The notes below the pieces were generated by a model. The model was given only the letters and a program-made list of their open reading frames with translations. It searched no databases and was not told where the DNA came from. A program made the translations under genes and the position numbers. DNA of 64,000 nt from E44-bin32 sp034430595 (GTDB taxonomy: Bacteria > Chloroflexota > Anaerolineae > Anaerolineales > E44-bin32). The DNA lies in the NCBI GenBank assembly GCA_034430595.1, contig DAOUEL010000078.1, forward strand, positions 62,001-126,000, in the 5' to 3' direction. Shown piece after piece: positions 25,989-34,967 of the stretch; positions within the stretch are counted from its first letter, which is position 1, and each line of letters begins with the position of its first letter.

Positions 25989-26678
25989 ATGGCAGCCAGC
26001 GAAAGCTACCAGGCGGAGCGCCTGCGAATGGTAAGGAATCAAATCCAGCGGCGCGGGGTGAAAGACCCGCGTGTGCTGCAGGCGATGCAGGATGTCCCGC
26101 GCCATCTCTTTGTCCCTTCCGAGCGCCGACACCAGGCCTATGCCGACGGGCCCCTACCCATCGGCGGAGGCCAGACAATCTCCCAACCCTACATCGTGGC
26201 ACTCATGACAGATCTACTTGAGCTGTCAGGCGGGGAGTGTGTGCTGGAGGTAGGCACGGGCTCTGGATACCAGGCCGCCGTGCTTTCCAGACTCGCAAAG
26301 CGGGTCTATTCACTGGAGCGGATCCCTGAGCTGGCGTCGCAAGCTGAAGTACGGTTGGCCGAACTTGGCTGTACGAATGTGGAAATACACGTTGGGGATG
26401 GTTCAGTAGGGCTGCCCGAATATGCGCCCTATGATGGGATTCTCGTTACAGCCGCGGCTCCGCGAGTGCCCGAGGCACTCAAGGAACAGTTAACTCAGGA
26501 CGGCGGGGTACTTGTCGTCCCTGTAGGGGGCAGGGCGGGTCAAATCCTGGAGCGCTGGCGTTGCGAGGGCGAAACCTTTCAAATTGAAAAGGTCGCACCG
26601 GTCGCGTTCGTCCCTCTCATCGGATCGCAGGGTTGGGACGAGGACGAATCACCGGATCGACAGTGGCGGTCCAGGTGA
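25989..26678 (+). CDS. pcm: Protein-L-isoaspartate O-methyltransferase
   Basis: 229 residues. PIGGGQTISQPYIVALMT is the isoaspartate-binding signature, VLEVGTGSGYQAAVLSRLA the SAM motif, and GVLVVPVGGRAGQIL the C-terminal block. It repairs damaged aspartyl residues. A TATAAT box at about 25967-25972 lies shortly upstream. Convergent with the PEP/pyruvate-binding gene; the stops are 11 bases apart. Confidence 0.95.
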   Translation: MAASESYQAERLRMVRNQIQRRGVKDPRVLQAMQDVPRHLFVPSERRHQAYADGPLPIGGGQTISQPYIVALMTDLLELSGGECVLEVGTGSGYQAAVLSRLAKRVYSLERIPELASQAEVRLAELGCTNVEIHVGDGSVGLPEYAPYDGILVTAAAPRVPEALKEQLTQDGGVLVVPVGGRAGQILERWRCEGETFQIEKVAPVAFVPLIGSQGWDEDESPDRQWRSR

Positions 26679-26689
26679 TATCCTGAGCC

Positions 26690-29011
26690 TCACTTTGTAG
26701 CCGCCTTCAAGTAGGCAAGTGCGACGCCCGTTTCGCCATCCATCAGCAGTTCAAGCACCATCCCATTTTCAGCAGCAGGAATATCCACCACCTGAACAAC
26801 CGCCTCCCACTCAGCTTCGTCCGGCAAGAGATCCAGCAGCACGTTCCGGTTACGCTGGAAGAACTTCTGATTCAAGAAAGCCTCCGGCTCCTCGAGCGGC
26901 AGCGCAAGTGGGAAGATGTTGGCCTCCACCAGGTCCTGGAAAAAATGTGTGCCGTATGAGGGCTCGGCCTGGTGCTCCTGGTCTGCGATCTCGATCAGCG
27001 ATTGGGCGTGGTAGACATCAGCAAAGGTTACCGGGATGCCGATATCGGGGTTGCGGCTGCCCCAACGGCCGGGTCCAAGCAGGATGAAGCGCTCCTCGCT
27101 CAGCCGGCTGTTGAGCCGGCCGATCAAGCGTGCCAGTGCCGGCTTCTGCGAAATCGGTTCGAGGTCACGGTAGGCATGCGGAACAACGTAGATCGCGAAG
27201 CGAACATTCTTGACGATTCCATCCGGCACCATGCGCTGGGTGCGGAAGATCGTTTGCTCCGCTGGAATGTCTTGCGGGATCTCGACCGGCTCGCTCTGCA
27301 GGTGACTCTGCGGACGACACTGCAGGAGCGAGATGCGAGCCTGCGGTGCACCGTCTTCAGCATCCTCCAGATAGAGCGCAAACTCGGTGTCGACCGGGCT
27401 GTTGTACGCTTTTTCGAGGGTCTTCAGCATTCGGCGCATTACATGCGGAAAGTCTGTACGACGGAGCAGCCCATCGAAAGTGATCACCAGGTCGCGCTGC
27501 GCGGGACCAAGCGGCACGCTGAGCAGATCCTGCAGGTCACCCTGTTCGTAGAGTTGGGCGATAAAGCGTAAGTAAGGCGTTTGTGGTCCAATGCACTTGG
27601 CGACTGATAGGCTCCGAAATGCGTTCTGGTCTAGATCGATCAGGTCGACCTCGCTTTGCGAATAACGATGGATATCGCGGGGCGAGCTCTCCGGGCGCAG
27701 GTCGGGATGACTGAGCGCCACCAGACGTGGGTAGTCGCTGCCAACCTGTTCGACCGCGCGTGTTCCAAGACCCCAGACCATGCGCAGGAAACCGGCATCG
27801 CGATCGATACGGGGGCTCCAGCGGAACTGGTTGCGGGAGAACGCCACACCGGCGGCATCTGGCAGGAAGTAGGTGCCCACGCGGCGGCCCTGCGTTGCCT
27901 GAATCAAGACCGCCATGCGTTCATCATAGTCGAGTAATTCAACCTTCCGCCGGTAGAGCAGGACTCCCGAATTGTAGACGCTTGCGTACACCTTCTTGAT
28001 GGCGTTAAGCAGCTGCTCGAGGTTCTCTTCGAGTGAGCCCTGGTTAGGGCAGAAATAACTGTCGTACTTTCCAGCGAAGGAAGTTCCAAAGGAATCCTCG
28101 AGCAGGCTGGAAGAGCGAACCACAAGTGGGACGTCGGCAGCCTGTTCCAGTAGGACTCGAAGCTGGTCAACGATATCCTGCGGAAAGTGGCCTTCCTGGA
28201 ATGAGTGCACGATTTCCGGGTAATCGGCACGAATCTCGTCTGCGGGCTTGTACTTTTGATTTGCGAAGACATGCAGCCCGTTAAGCTGGTTGAACTGGTA
28301 AAAAAGGTCAGCCCCAAGAAACCAGGAACGGGGGATGTGAATCCGCTGGAACAGTTCGGGATCTGCTGACTTGCGCAGGATGGTTTGCGCCAGCATCACA
28401 CCCGCAGCTTTGCCTCCAATTTTCCCGCGACCGATGCGTCGCTCAAGGATCGATTTCAAATCTGAGATATCAAACCATTCTTTCGCGATTCCTAGGTAGG
28501 CAAGGTGATCGCTGATCATGGCCTTGATCAACACCACTTTAATCTCTTTCAGGTTGTGCTCGATGCGGTTGCGTTCGTCCGTGGGCAGGGCCTCGTAGCT
28601 CTCACCCTGGGCGAAAAGCATGTCCCAAGGCGCCAGTTCCGGATGCAGGGTGAGCACGACATCCTGGGCGGGCATTCGACCGGCGAGGGTGTCCTTCAGC
28701 AACTGCTCGAAGTCTTCGTATGGCAGGTTATAAGCGAAGTAGAAATCCGTCAGGTTGTCGCGAATAATGCTGACCCGCTCTTGCCAGACGTCGGGGTGTT
28801 CCTGGGCAAAAGGATCGGTGAGCCCTTCCCGCAGCTGAGACTGAATCGCTTTCTCCCGCACCTCGACCTCAAAATTCTTACGTGTAATCACGCCCCGCTC
28901 GAAAATTTCCTGGCGCATCAACTCCCGCACGCGCGGCGCGAGAATTGGATACTGGCTCAAGGCCAGGTAGAGCGTAAGGACTTTGGGGAATTCGTTCGGG
29001 TCAAGGCTCAT
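26690..29011 (-). CDS. Orphan PEP/pyruvate-binding (PPDK-N type) protein
   Basis: 773 residues. A helical N-terminal half leads to RRIGRGKIGGKAAGVMLA and PLVVRSSSLLEDSFGTSF followed by AGKYDSYFCPN, the ATP-grasp-like nucleotide-binding domain of PEP synthase and pyruvate phosphate dikinase. The phosphohistidine swivel domain and the PEP TIM-barrel are missing, so it cannot be a complete PPDK. A second region contains ILLGPGRWGSRNPDIG, typical of this orphan family. Its reaction is unknown; a kinase or phosphotransferase role is inference. Confidence 0.8.
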   Translation of the reverse strand: MSLDPNEFPKVLTLYLALSQYPILAPRVRELMRQEIFERGVITRKNFEVEVREKAIQSQLREGLTDPFAQEHPDVWQERVSIIRDNLTDFYFAYNLPYEDFEQLLKDTLAGRMPAQDVVLTLHPELAPWDMLFAQGESYEALPTDERNRIEHNLKEIKVVLIKAMISDHLAYLGIAKEWFDISDLKSILERRIGRGKIGGKAAGVMLAQTILRKSADPELFQRIHIPRSWFLGADLFYQFNQLNGLHVFANQKYKPADEIRADYPEIVHSFQEGHFPQDIVDQLRVLLEQAADVPLVVRSSSLLEDSFGTSFAGKYDSYFCPNQGSLEENLEQLLNAIKKVYASVYNSGVLLYRRKVELLDYDERMAVLIQATQGRRVGTYFLPDAAGVAFSRNQFRWSPRIDRDAGFLRMVWGLGTRAVEQVGSDYPRLVALSHPDLRPESSPRDIHRYSQSEVDLIDLDQNAFRSLSVAKCIGPQTPYLRFIAQLYEQGDLQDLLSVPLGPAQRDLVITFDGLLRRTDFPHVMRRMLKTLEKAYNSPVDTEFALYLEDAEDGAPQARISLLQCRPQSHLQSEPVEIPQDIPAEQTIFRTQRMVPDGIVKNVRFAIYVVPHAYRDLEPISQKPALARLIGRLNSRLSEERFILLGPGRWGSRNPDIGIPVTFADVYHAQSLIEIADQEHQAEPSYGTHFFQDLVEANIFPLALPLEEPEAFLNQKFFQRNRNVLLDLLPDEAEWEAVVQVVDIPAAENGMVLELLMDGETGVALAYLKAATK

Positions 29012-29072
29012 CGATCGCTCCAGCAGCCTGGTTTCGACAGGAATATTCTATCGAGCCCGGCTGGGAATCAAA

Positions 29073-29094
29073 AGGCCCTCATAGGTGAGGGCCT
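29073..29094 (-). terminator. Terminator of dnaN
   Basis: AGGCCCTCA / TGAGGGCCT with a 4-base loop; read on minus it is followed by TTTT. It sits 36 bases after the dnaN stop. Confidence 0.85.
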
Positions 29095-29129
29095 GGTCTG
29101 TTTGACCGATCTGTCTTTATCGGGAAGCC

Positions 29130-30263
29130 TCAGCGTCCGAGGTGCATGGGCATGATGACATGCAGAAAGTCGTCGCGGCCGACCGGGCGCAGGACTCCAG
29201 GGGACGATGGCGACGAGGTCTCAAGGGCTACATTCGGTGTATCGATTGCGTTGAGCACATCGATCAGGAACTTGACATTGAAAGCGATCTCGACCGGATC
29301 ACCTTCAATGGTCGCATCGACAGTTGTCTCATTTGATCCCGTTTCGGCTGCCGCAGCGGTGATCTCGACTGTGCCAGGCTCAAGTTCACTGCCGGGTGTA
29401 AGCCGCAGGCGGGCGGAATGGGCCGCCTCGCGGGCAAAAATCTCGGCCGCCCGGCAGGCCTTGAGGAACGCGCCGGTCGCGAGCACGCTGCGCGAGGCAT
29501 AGCTGTTGGGAATGATGCCGCGGTAATCGGGGAAAGTGCCGTCGATCAGTTGGGATACCAGCTCGACGTCCTTCGCCCGGAAGATGACCTGGCCCCGGTT
29601 CGGCGGAAGCGACATGCTTACGCTTTCCTCGCTCGACCCCAATATGCGGGCCAGTTCACTCAGGGCACGAGCAGGAACAATGGCATTGACGGAGTTGGAG
29701 GAAGGTGAACTCAGGCTCGCTGTGCGCACCGAGAGCCGAAAACCATCCGCAGCTGCCATGGTCAGTGTTGAATTTTCAAGCTCGATCAACACGCCGGTCA
29801 GCACCGGGCGTGCGTCGTCGGTTGATGCCGCAAATGTAACCTGATGGATCATCGCCCGCAGGTCTTCGACGTTGAGTTCAAGTCCGTCGTCAAGGTCGGC
29901 TGGAGGCAGCGGTGGAAAATCCTGGGCATCGATGCACTTGACGTCATTGTTGAACGCCCCACAGCGGATATTGAGTGTTTGGTTGCGGATGGTGAGGTCC
30001 ATCGCGACGGTATCGTTCGGAAGCGTATTGACCAGGTCGACAAATGTGCGCGCCGGCACGGTGGTCGATCCTTCCTCTTCGACCTTGGCACCGATCCAGT
30101 AGCTGATGCCAAGTTCGAGATTCGTGGCCGAAAGCCGTAAACGCCCGTTGTCGGTCGCCACCAGGACGTTTCCCAGCACAGGAAGTGTGCTGCGCGGGGC
30201 AACCGCTCGAGCGACGATGCTTAGACCACGTGCCAGATTCTCTTGCAGACAGGAGACCTTCAT
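29130..30263 (-). CDS. dnaN: DNA polymerase III beta subunit (sliding clamp)
   Basis: 377 residues with the three-fold clamp repeat: MKVSCLQENLARGLSIVARA at the N-terminus, PVLTGVLIELENSTLTMAAAD then GFRLSVRTA in the middle, and a C-terminus ending in DFLHVIMPMHLGR (the common family end is xxMPMRL). ATG 30263 matches the usual beginning and has AAGGA upstream; an earlier in-frame start would lie upstream of the promoter. No dnaA, recF or gyr gene adjoins it, unlike the common oriC arrangement. Confidence 0.97.
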   Translation of the reverse strand: MKVSCLQENLARGLSIVARAVAPRSTLPVLGNVLVATDNGRLRLSATNLELGISYWIGAKVEEEGSTTVPARTFVDLVNTLPNDTVAMDLTIRNQTLNIRCGAFNNDVKCIDAQDFPPLPPADLDDGLELNVEDLRAMIHQVTFAASTDDARPVLTGVLIELENSTLTMAAADGFRLSVRTASLSSPSSNSVNAIVPARALSELARILGSSEESVSMSLPPNRGQVIFRAKDVELVSQLIDGTFPDYRGIIPNSYASRSVLATGAFLKACRAAEIFAREAAHSARLRLTPGSELEPGTVEITAAAAETGSNETTVDATIEGDPVEIAFNVKFLIDVLNAIDTPNVALETSSPSSPGVLRPVGRDDFLHVIMPMHLGR

Positions 30264-30300
30264 ATGGGAGATATCCTTGAATGTGGAGTAGCGATGATGA

Positions 30301-30329
30301 AGTATACAATGAGTTCGGTCGACCGACAA
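30301..30329 (-). promoter_or_regulatory. dnaN promoter
   Basis: On minus, TTGTCG (30324-30329), a 17-bp spacer and TATACT (30301-30306). The start point falls near 30294, giving a 31-base leader. Confidence 0.7.
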
Positions 30330-30352
30330 TGTCGGGTGGACAGTCAACCGTC
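30316..30352. promoter_or_regulatory. Cluster of palindromes at the divergent dnaN promoter
   Basis: CGGTCGACCG (30316-30325) is a perfect 10-bp palindrome, CCGACAATGTCGG (30323-30335) a perfect inverted repeat with a one-base centre, and GGAC/GTCC arms lie at 30338-30352. They overlap the -35 regions of both directions, so a regulator may bind here (inference). Confidence 0.5.
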
Positions 30353-30365
30353 CGTAACTTACACT
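30337..30365 (+). promoter_or_regulatory. Promoter of the GAF histidine kinase, leaderless
   Basis: TGGACA (30337-30342), 17-bp spacer, TACACT (30360-30365). The -10 ends 6 bases before GTG 30372, so transcription should start at or next to the start codon. Confidence 0.65.
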
Positions 30366-30371
30366 TAGTGC

Positions 30372-31628
30372 GTGAAAATGGACGACAGTTCCCCCCCAAT
30401 TGATCAACTGCGGCGGATGGTCGTGCGCCTCTCACGCCTGGTTGAGATAAGCGTCACGTTGAACTCGACGCTGGATCTGGATCGCCTGCTGCAGTTCATC
30501 GTCCGCTCCGCTGCCGATCTGCTTGAGAGCGAGGTCGCATCGATCCTGCTCGTAGATGAAAATTCCCAGGATCTCTATCTCGCCGCCGCTACCGGAATCT
30601 CGAGGGAAGTGCTCGACAAGCTGCCGGTCCCAAAAGAGGGGGCACTGGCGGGAACGGTTTTTCGAGAGGATCGGCCGCTGATCTTGAACGAGGTCTTCGG
30701 TGCGCTGGATGGACTTCATGGCCTGGGCGTTTCGGAGGGGACGGAGATCCGTTCGTTAATAGGGGTACCGCTGCGCATTCGTGAGCAGGTAGCCGGTGTG
30801 TTGCAGGCAAGCAACAAACGCGCCAGTATCTTTGATGATGAAGACCTACAAACGCTTACGAATATTGCCTCGTTGGCTGGAGTAGCGATTCATAACGCCC
30901 GCCAGCTGGATGCACTCAACCGTGCCTATGAAGAATTGGGAAACCTCGATAAATTGAAAAGCGACTTCATCGCCATCGCTTCGCATGAACTGCGCACACC
31001 GCTCGGCCTGATCCTGGGGAATGCAGCTCTGCTGCAGGAAGCAGCCGGCGACGAGCTCTACGAAACAGCCGAGGCTGTTCTCGCCTCAGCGATGCGTATG
31101 CGCGTCCTGATCGAAGACATGACCAACATGAGTATGCTCCAGGTGGGCTCAGCCGAGTTAATGCTGGCGCTCCAGGAGCTCCAGCCGATCTTGCAGGCCG
31201 CGCATGACGAGGTCGCCAGGCTCGTTGAAGCCAAGGGCCAGCAGCTGACAGTGAACATGCCAGAAGAGCCGTTGGTGGCCTTGCTGGATGGGCCAAAGAT
31301 GCGCATGGCCCTGACCAATTTGCTGAACAATGCCATTCGCTTCACCGACCGTGAGGGTCAGATCGCACTGGAGCTTGAACCCCACGGCAGAGAAGCCTGG
31401 CTGCGGGTGAGCGACAACGGAATCGGAATCCCGCTCGATCAGCAGGAGAATATCTTCGAACTTTTTTACCAGGTCGAAGACCACCTTACGCGCCGCTATG
31501 ATGGGATGGGATTGGGTTTGGCAATCGTAAAGGCGATCGCCGAGGCACATGGGGGTCGAGTGTGGGTGGAAAGTGCCGGAGAAAACACCGGCGCTACGTT
31601 CACGATCGCTGTTCCGCTAGAATCCTGA
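30372..31628 (+). CDS. GAF-domain sensor histidine kinase
   Basis: 418 residues, soluble. A GAF domain (about 38-180) precedes HisKA with ASHELRTP (phospho-acceptor His205), an N-box around Asn320 (NLLNNAIRF), DNGIG at 348-352 and GMGLGLAIVKAI. GTG 30372 is preferred because the promoter's -10 ends 6 bases before it; ATG 30378 is the alternative. No response regulator is next to it. The signal may be a small ligand or redox cue bound by GAF. Confidence 0.9.
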   Translation: MKMDDSSPPIDQLRRMVVRLSRLVEISVTLNSTLDLDRLLQFIVRSAADLLESEVASILLVDENSQDLYLAAATGISREVLDKLPVPKEGALAGTVFREDRPLILNEVFGALDGLHGLGVSEGTEIRSLIGVPLRIREQVAGVLQASNKRASIFDDEDLQTLTNIASLAGVAIHNARQLDALNRAYEELGNLDKLKSDFIAIASHELRTPLGLILGNAALLQEAAGDELYETAEAVLASAMRMRVLIEDMTNMSMLQVGSAELMLALQELQPILQAAHDEVARLVEAKGQQLTVNMPEEPLVALLDGPKMRMALTNLLNNAIRFTDREGQIALELEPHGREAWLRVSDNGIGIPLDQQENIFELFYQVEDHLTRRYDGMGLGLAIVKAIAEAHGGRVWVESAGENTGATFTIAVPLES

Positions 31629-31656
31629 GAGCATCCTGCAACCAGGAAAGCAGCCC

Positions 31657-31914
31657 TTATTTATTGGGACGATAAACAGAATCCCCGGCACGCACGCGTT
31701 GATCGACCTTCATCGCCACCTCGGAACCGGCGTCAGCACGTTCAATATTCTCATGTTCAACCTGCATCGACTCGACATGCTGCACGAAGTCCGTGTGGGC
31801 GCCTTTGAAATGAATTTCCGCGCCGACCTCAAGCTCCCCACGCAATCGAATGACGCCGACCATGACCTGCTTATAGAAATGGGTCACCTCGCCAATGTGT
31901 TCTCCCTCAACCAT
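31657..31914 (-). CDS. Stand-alone translation-elongation-factor-like domain
   Basis: 85 residues. EGEHIGEVTHFYKQVMVGVIRL and LEVGAEIHFKGAHTDFVQHVESMQV match the beta-barrel domain II of EF-Tu-type GTPases, the pattern of the small translation elongation factor-like proteins. The GTPase domain is absent. AGGAGG precedes ATG 31914. Binding to a nucleic acid or a translation partner is inference. Confidence 0.82.
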   Translation of the reverse strand: MVEGEHIGEVTHFYKQVMVGVIRLRGELEVGAEIHFKGAHTDFVQHVESMQVEHENIERADAGSEVAMKVDQRVRAGDSVYRPNK

Positions 31915-32003
31915 GGTTCAACCTCCTGCTGCACTCGTGTCTATGACGATTGTACAACGGGCAGGACCCAGGTGAACGGCTGAAGTACGTTTGAGGAAGT
32001 GGG

Positions 32004-33506
32004 TTACCGGGAGAGGCGAGCGGCTGGTTCAGGTATCCAACGCAGTGTAACGACAGAAAGCAAGAACAAACCGGCGTAGGCAGCAAAGATCACCATGTAG
32101 CCAAGACCGGGCTGGAGTTGGTTAAAGAAGTCTGCCAGTGGTCCACCGATGCCGGCTCCAACAATCCCTGCCCCTGCACCGGCCAGATTGGAGATTCCGA
32201 GGTAGCGGCCGGCCTCGTGCGCCGGAGCGAGGTCGGTTCCCAGAGCCCAGCTGGTGGCCATGAAGGTTCCAGCGCCCAGTCCGAGAATGCACCCGCCGAT
32301 TATAACGGCCACCATTGTGGGGGAGATAAGCAGGACGCATGTACCCAGCGTGCCGGCCAGGCCGGCGAAACCGACCAGCTTACGCCGCCCGATACGGTCC
32401 GCGAGATAACCGCCGCCGAGGGCTGAGGGGATCAGGAAAAGCGCCACTACGGCCAGTAGGAGCGTGGTCACCGTGGCTGGTTCCTCGGCATGCAGTACGT
32501 CGGCAATGTAGAACTGGGCAAACCCCTGGATCGATCCGATTGCAGCCAGAAAGAGCAGGCGGTTGACAACCCACCAGATGAAATCTTTTTGTTGGCCCGC
32601 GCCCTCACCGATCCCGATCCATGCACCCAGGTAAACGCCCAACAGGATTGAACCGGCCATCGCGATCAACCCGGCTATTCCGATCAGGGATACCTGCACT
32701 GCAAGGGAAACATTCATGCCACTCAGGATGTCACCGCCGGAGCGGACTAACCAAACTGCAGCCTGAGAAACAGCGACAAAGATCACGCTGAGCGCCAGCA
32801 AGCGCAGTGCCCGGGGTCCGACACGCCCTTCGGGTGTTCGCTCTTGGCGTGATTCTTTTACAAACAGCAGGGTAAGCAGCATCGTAAGCGTAAGGGCGGC
32901 GGCGATGATCCCTACGGTCCAGCCAATCCGCCCGGCATCCACCAGCGGTCCGATAAAAATGACAAGGAAGGCCGGCAGCAGTTCAAAGACCGCCTTGACG
33001 CCGGAGGACCGCCCTCGTTGATCTTCCGGAATGAGATCCGGGAGCAGGCCCTGCAGCGCTCCCTGCGCGAAGTTGGATGAGATCTGCAGCAACACGATGC
33101 CAACCAACAGGACCAGATATGCCGTTGAAACCCCCAGCAGCGGCTTGACTTTCGCGTCGAGCGATGAGCCGACGAAGCCCGGAGAGGCTGCGATCAGCAG
33201 CAGGAAGACCAGATCAAGCAATGTGCCGATGGCGATAAACGGCCGCCGCCGGCCCCAGCGCAGCGTGCTGCGATCGCTGAGCATCCCCGCCATAGGCTGG
33301 ACGAACATTGCGACCGCCAGGCCGACTACGCGAATCGTTGCCAGGTAGGTGTTCTTCTGGGCCTGGGCGACAAAGAGCGCAACCAGGTAGGGCAGCAGGA
33401 CGGGGGTGATGATGCCCGAAGAGACGTTCAGTCCAAGCCAGTAGATGTTGACGAAGATATGCTTCGACCAGCGCGGCGAGTGTTCGGAGGAGAGCGGTGA
33501 ATTCAT
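32004..33506 (-). CDS. MFS transporter
   Basis: 500 residues with 12 or so membrane helices. The inter-helix loop MLSDRSTLRWGRRRPFIAIG is the classic MFS motif between helices 2 and 3, in the SLC45-like/sugar-symporter style; ADRIGRRKLVG is the repeat in the second half. ATG 33506 lies after the upstream gene's stop; a longer frame would overlap that gene. Substrate unknown, perhaps a sugar. Confidence 0.87.
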   Translation of the reverse strand: MNSPLSSEHSPRWSKHIFVNIYWLGLNVSSGIITPVLLPYLVALFVAQAQKNTYLATIRVVGLAVAMFVQPMAGMLSDRSTLRWGRRRPFIAIGTLLDLVFLLLIAASPGFVGSSLDAKVKPLLGVSTAYLVLLVGIVLLQISSNFAQGALQGLLPDLIPEDQRGRSSGVKAVFELLPAFLVIFIGPLVDAGRIGWTVGIIAAALTLTMLLTLLFVKESRQERTPEGRVGPRALRLLALSVIFVAVSQAAVWLVRSGGDILSGMNVSLAVQVSLIGIAGLIAMAGSILLGVYLGAWIGIGEGAGQQKDFIWWVVNRLLFLAAIGSIQGFAQFYIADVLHAEEPATVTTLLLAVVALFLIPSALGGGYLADRIGRRKLVGFAGLAGTLGTCVLLISPTMVAVIIGGCILGLGAGTFMATSWALGTDLAPAHEAGRYLGISNLAGAGAGIVGAGIGGPLADFFNQLQPGLGYMVIFAAYAGLFLLSVVTLRWIPEPAARLSR

Positions 33507-33561
33507 GTCAATGTCCCTCTGGCGGTCTGCTATGCCAGCCACTCCCTCAGCTAGCCTGAAC

Positions 33562-34245
33562 TCAGATCTGGACGCTTCCGCCGGGATCAAGTACACGAAC
33601 GCGCGTCTCAGTCTCCGCTTCGACGCGCTTCGCCCATGCTTGAGCATCCTGTTGGATTACGTCGAAGGTGTTGTAGTGCACTGGGACGACCAACCTGGGT
33701 CGTATCAACTTCACTGCCCGCAGCGCATCATCGGGTCCCATGGTGAAGTTATCTCCAATCGGGAGTGCTGCCAGATCGATACCTTCATCCCCAATCAGGC
33801 TCATGTCGCCGAACAATCCTGTGTCACAGGCCAGGTAGAGCTTTTCGCCCTCCTGGGTCGTCAGCAGGAATCCGGTCGGGTTGCCGCCGTAGCTGCCATC
33901 CGGCAGCGCAGATCCGTGCAGAGCGAGTGTGAGCTTCAGGTATCCGAAGGGATAATGGAACCCACCCCCGATGTGTTGGGCGTGGGTTTCAATACCCTGC
34001 GCATCGAACCAGTTCGCAATCTCAAAATTCGAAATTACCACTGCGCCCGTTCTGCGGGCGATAGCGACCGCGTCGGCAATGTGATCTCCGTGTCCATGCG
34101 ACACAAGAATGTAGTCGGGGTTGACCGCTTCGGGACTGGTTGTCGCAGCGGGATTATCCGCCAGGAAAGGGTCCACGAGAATGTTTACTCCCGCGGTCTC
34201 AAGGCCAAATGTCGCATGGCCATACCAGGTTAATGTAAGAGACAT
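33562..34245 (-). CDS. UPF0173-type metal-dependent hydrolase
   Basis: 227 residues of the metallo-beta-lactamase fold: LTWYGHATFGLE at the start, SHGHGDHIADAV is the HxHxDH zinc motif, and later LACDTGLFGDM and VPVHYNTF supply the remaining ligands. This is the pattern and length of UPF0173 (YtkL-like). GGGAGGTGG five bases before ATG 34245 fixes the start. Followed by the MFS gene after 55 bases. Confidence 0.9.
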   Translation of the reverse strand: MSLTLTWYGHATFGLETAGVNILVDPFLADNPAATTSPEAVNPDYILVSHGHGDHIADAVAIARRTGAVVISNFEIANWFDAQGIETHAQHIGGGFHYPFGYLKLTLALHGSALPDGSYGGNPTGFLLTTQEGEKLYLACDTGLFGDMSLIGDEGIDLAALPIGDNFTMGPDDALRAVKLIRPRLVVPVHYNTFDVIQQDAQAWAKRVEAETETRVRVLDPGGSVQI

Positions 34246-34307
34246 GAAAACCACCTCCCAGGGATATGCGGTGATGCCGGCAGTATAGTTGCCGGCATCG
34301 CTGACTG

Positions 34308-34967
34308 TCAAAAACGGCGGCGGCGTGGTTCTTCCTGATTGAGAATCTCGGCCGTGATTCGTTTGGCTGGTGTGCCGGAACCATCCCCCTCGCGCCAGCG
34401 GTTCATCGCCTCGGTAAGTTCTTGACTCAAACGCATCCAATCACCCGTGAAGAGGATCAAGCCGAGCCGGTCATTGGCCAGCATCCAAGGGCCGAGGAAA
34501 AGACTCAGCACCCAGCGCGGCAGCGGCCAGTCTACAAGGTTGATGCCAAGCGCGGTCTCGCCCAGAAAAGGCTCCAGCACCTGTCGCTGGTAGCGGGTAA
34601 GGCCGGAGGGCGGCAGCAAATGCGCCATATCGACCGGACGGGTGGAACGGATGCGTTGATAGGAAATCTTCAGCCGGTAAACCGGGGTCTGCAGCCGGAG
34701 GTGGTCAGCGCGTGGCTGAACGTATGCCGTGAGCGGACCGATGGCAATGAACAACCAATAAGCCGCGGCGACCAGCCCGCCCGCCAGCAGCCAGCGCGCC
34801 CCGTCCTCCGGCATCCAGACCACAAGCGGCGTCCTGGTCAACAGCCACAAACCGAGCAGCGAGATCGTGAGCAGCATGACCCGGACGTACTGCAAGCGGA
34901 CGACGTGGCGGTAGAGGCGGAGCGGGTACCGGCTTCCAGCCTGTAGCTGGCCGCGTTTGCGGCTCAC
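34308..34967 (-). CDS. Two-helix membrane protein, unknown
   Basis: 219 residues. Two helices (about 29-49 and 58-80) then a soluble domain of mixed strands, including ADHLRLQTPVYRLKISYQRI, which looks like a bacterial PH-type domain though this is not certain. GTG 34967 overlaps the histidine-kinase stop, so it is translated with it. Third gene of the nth operon. Confidence 0.65.
   Translation of the reverse strand: MSRKRGQLQAGSRYPLRLYRHVVRLQYVRVMLLTISLLGLWLLTRTPLVVWMPEDGARWLLAGGLVAAAYWLFIAIGPLTAYVQPRADHLRLQTPVYRLKISYQRIRSTRPVDMAHLLPPSGLTRYQRQVLEPFLGETALGINLVDWPLPRWVLSLFLGPWMLANDRLGLILFTGDWMRLSQELTEAMNRWREGDGSGTPAKRITAEILNQEEPRRRRF

Noticed and set aside
28351..28364. GAACAGTTC as an SOS box
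   Set aside because: Spacing between half-sites is one base and it is inside the PEP/pyruvate-binding gene.
33507..33647. Longer start for the MFS transporter
   Set aside because: It would overlap the end of the UPF0173 gene and adds a charged segment with no membrane helix or homologous look.
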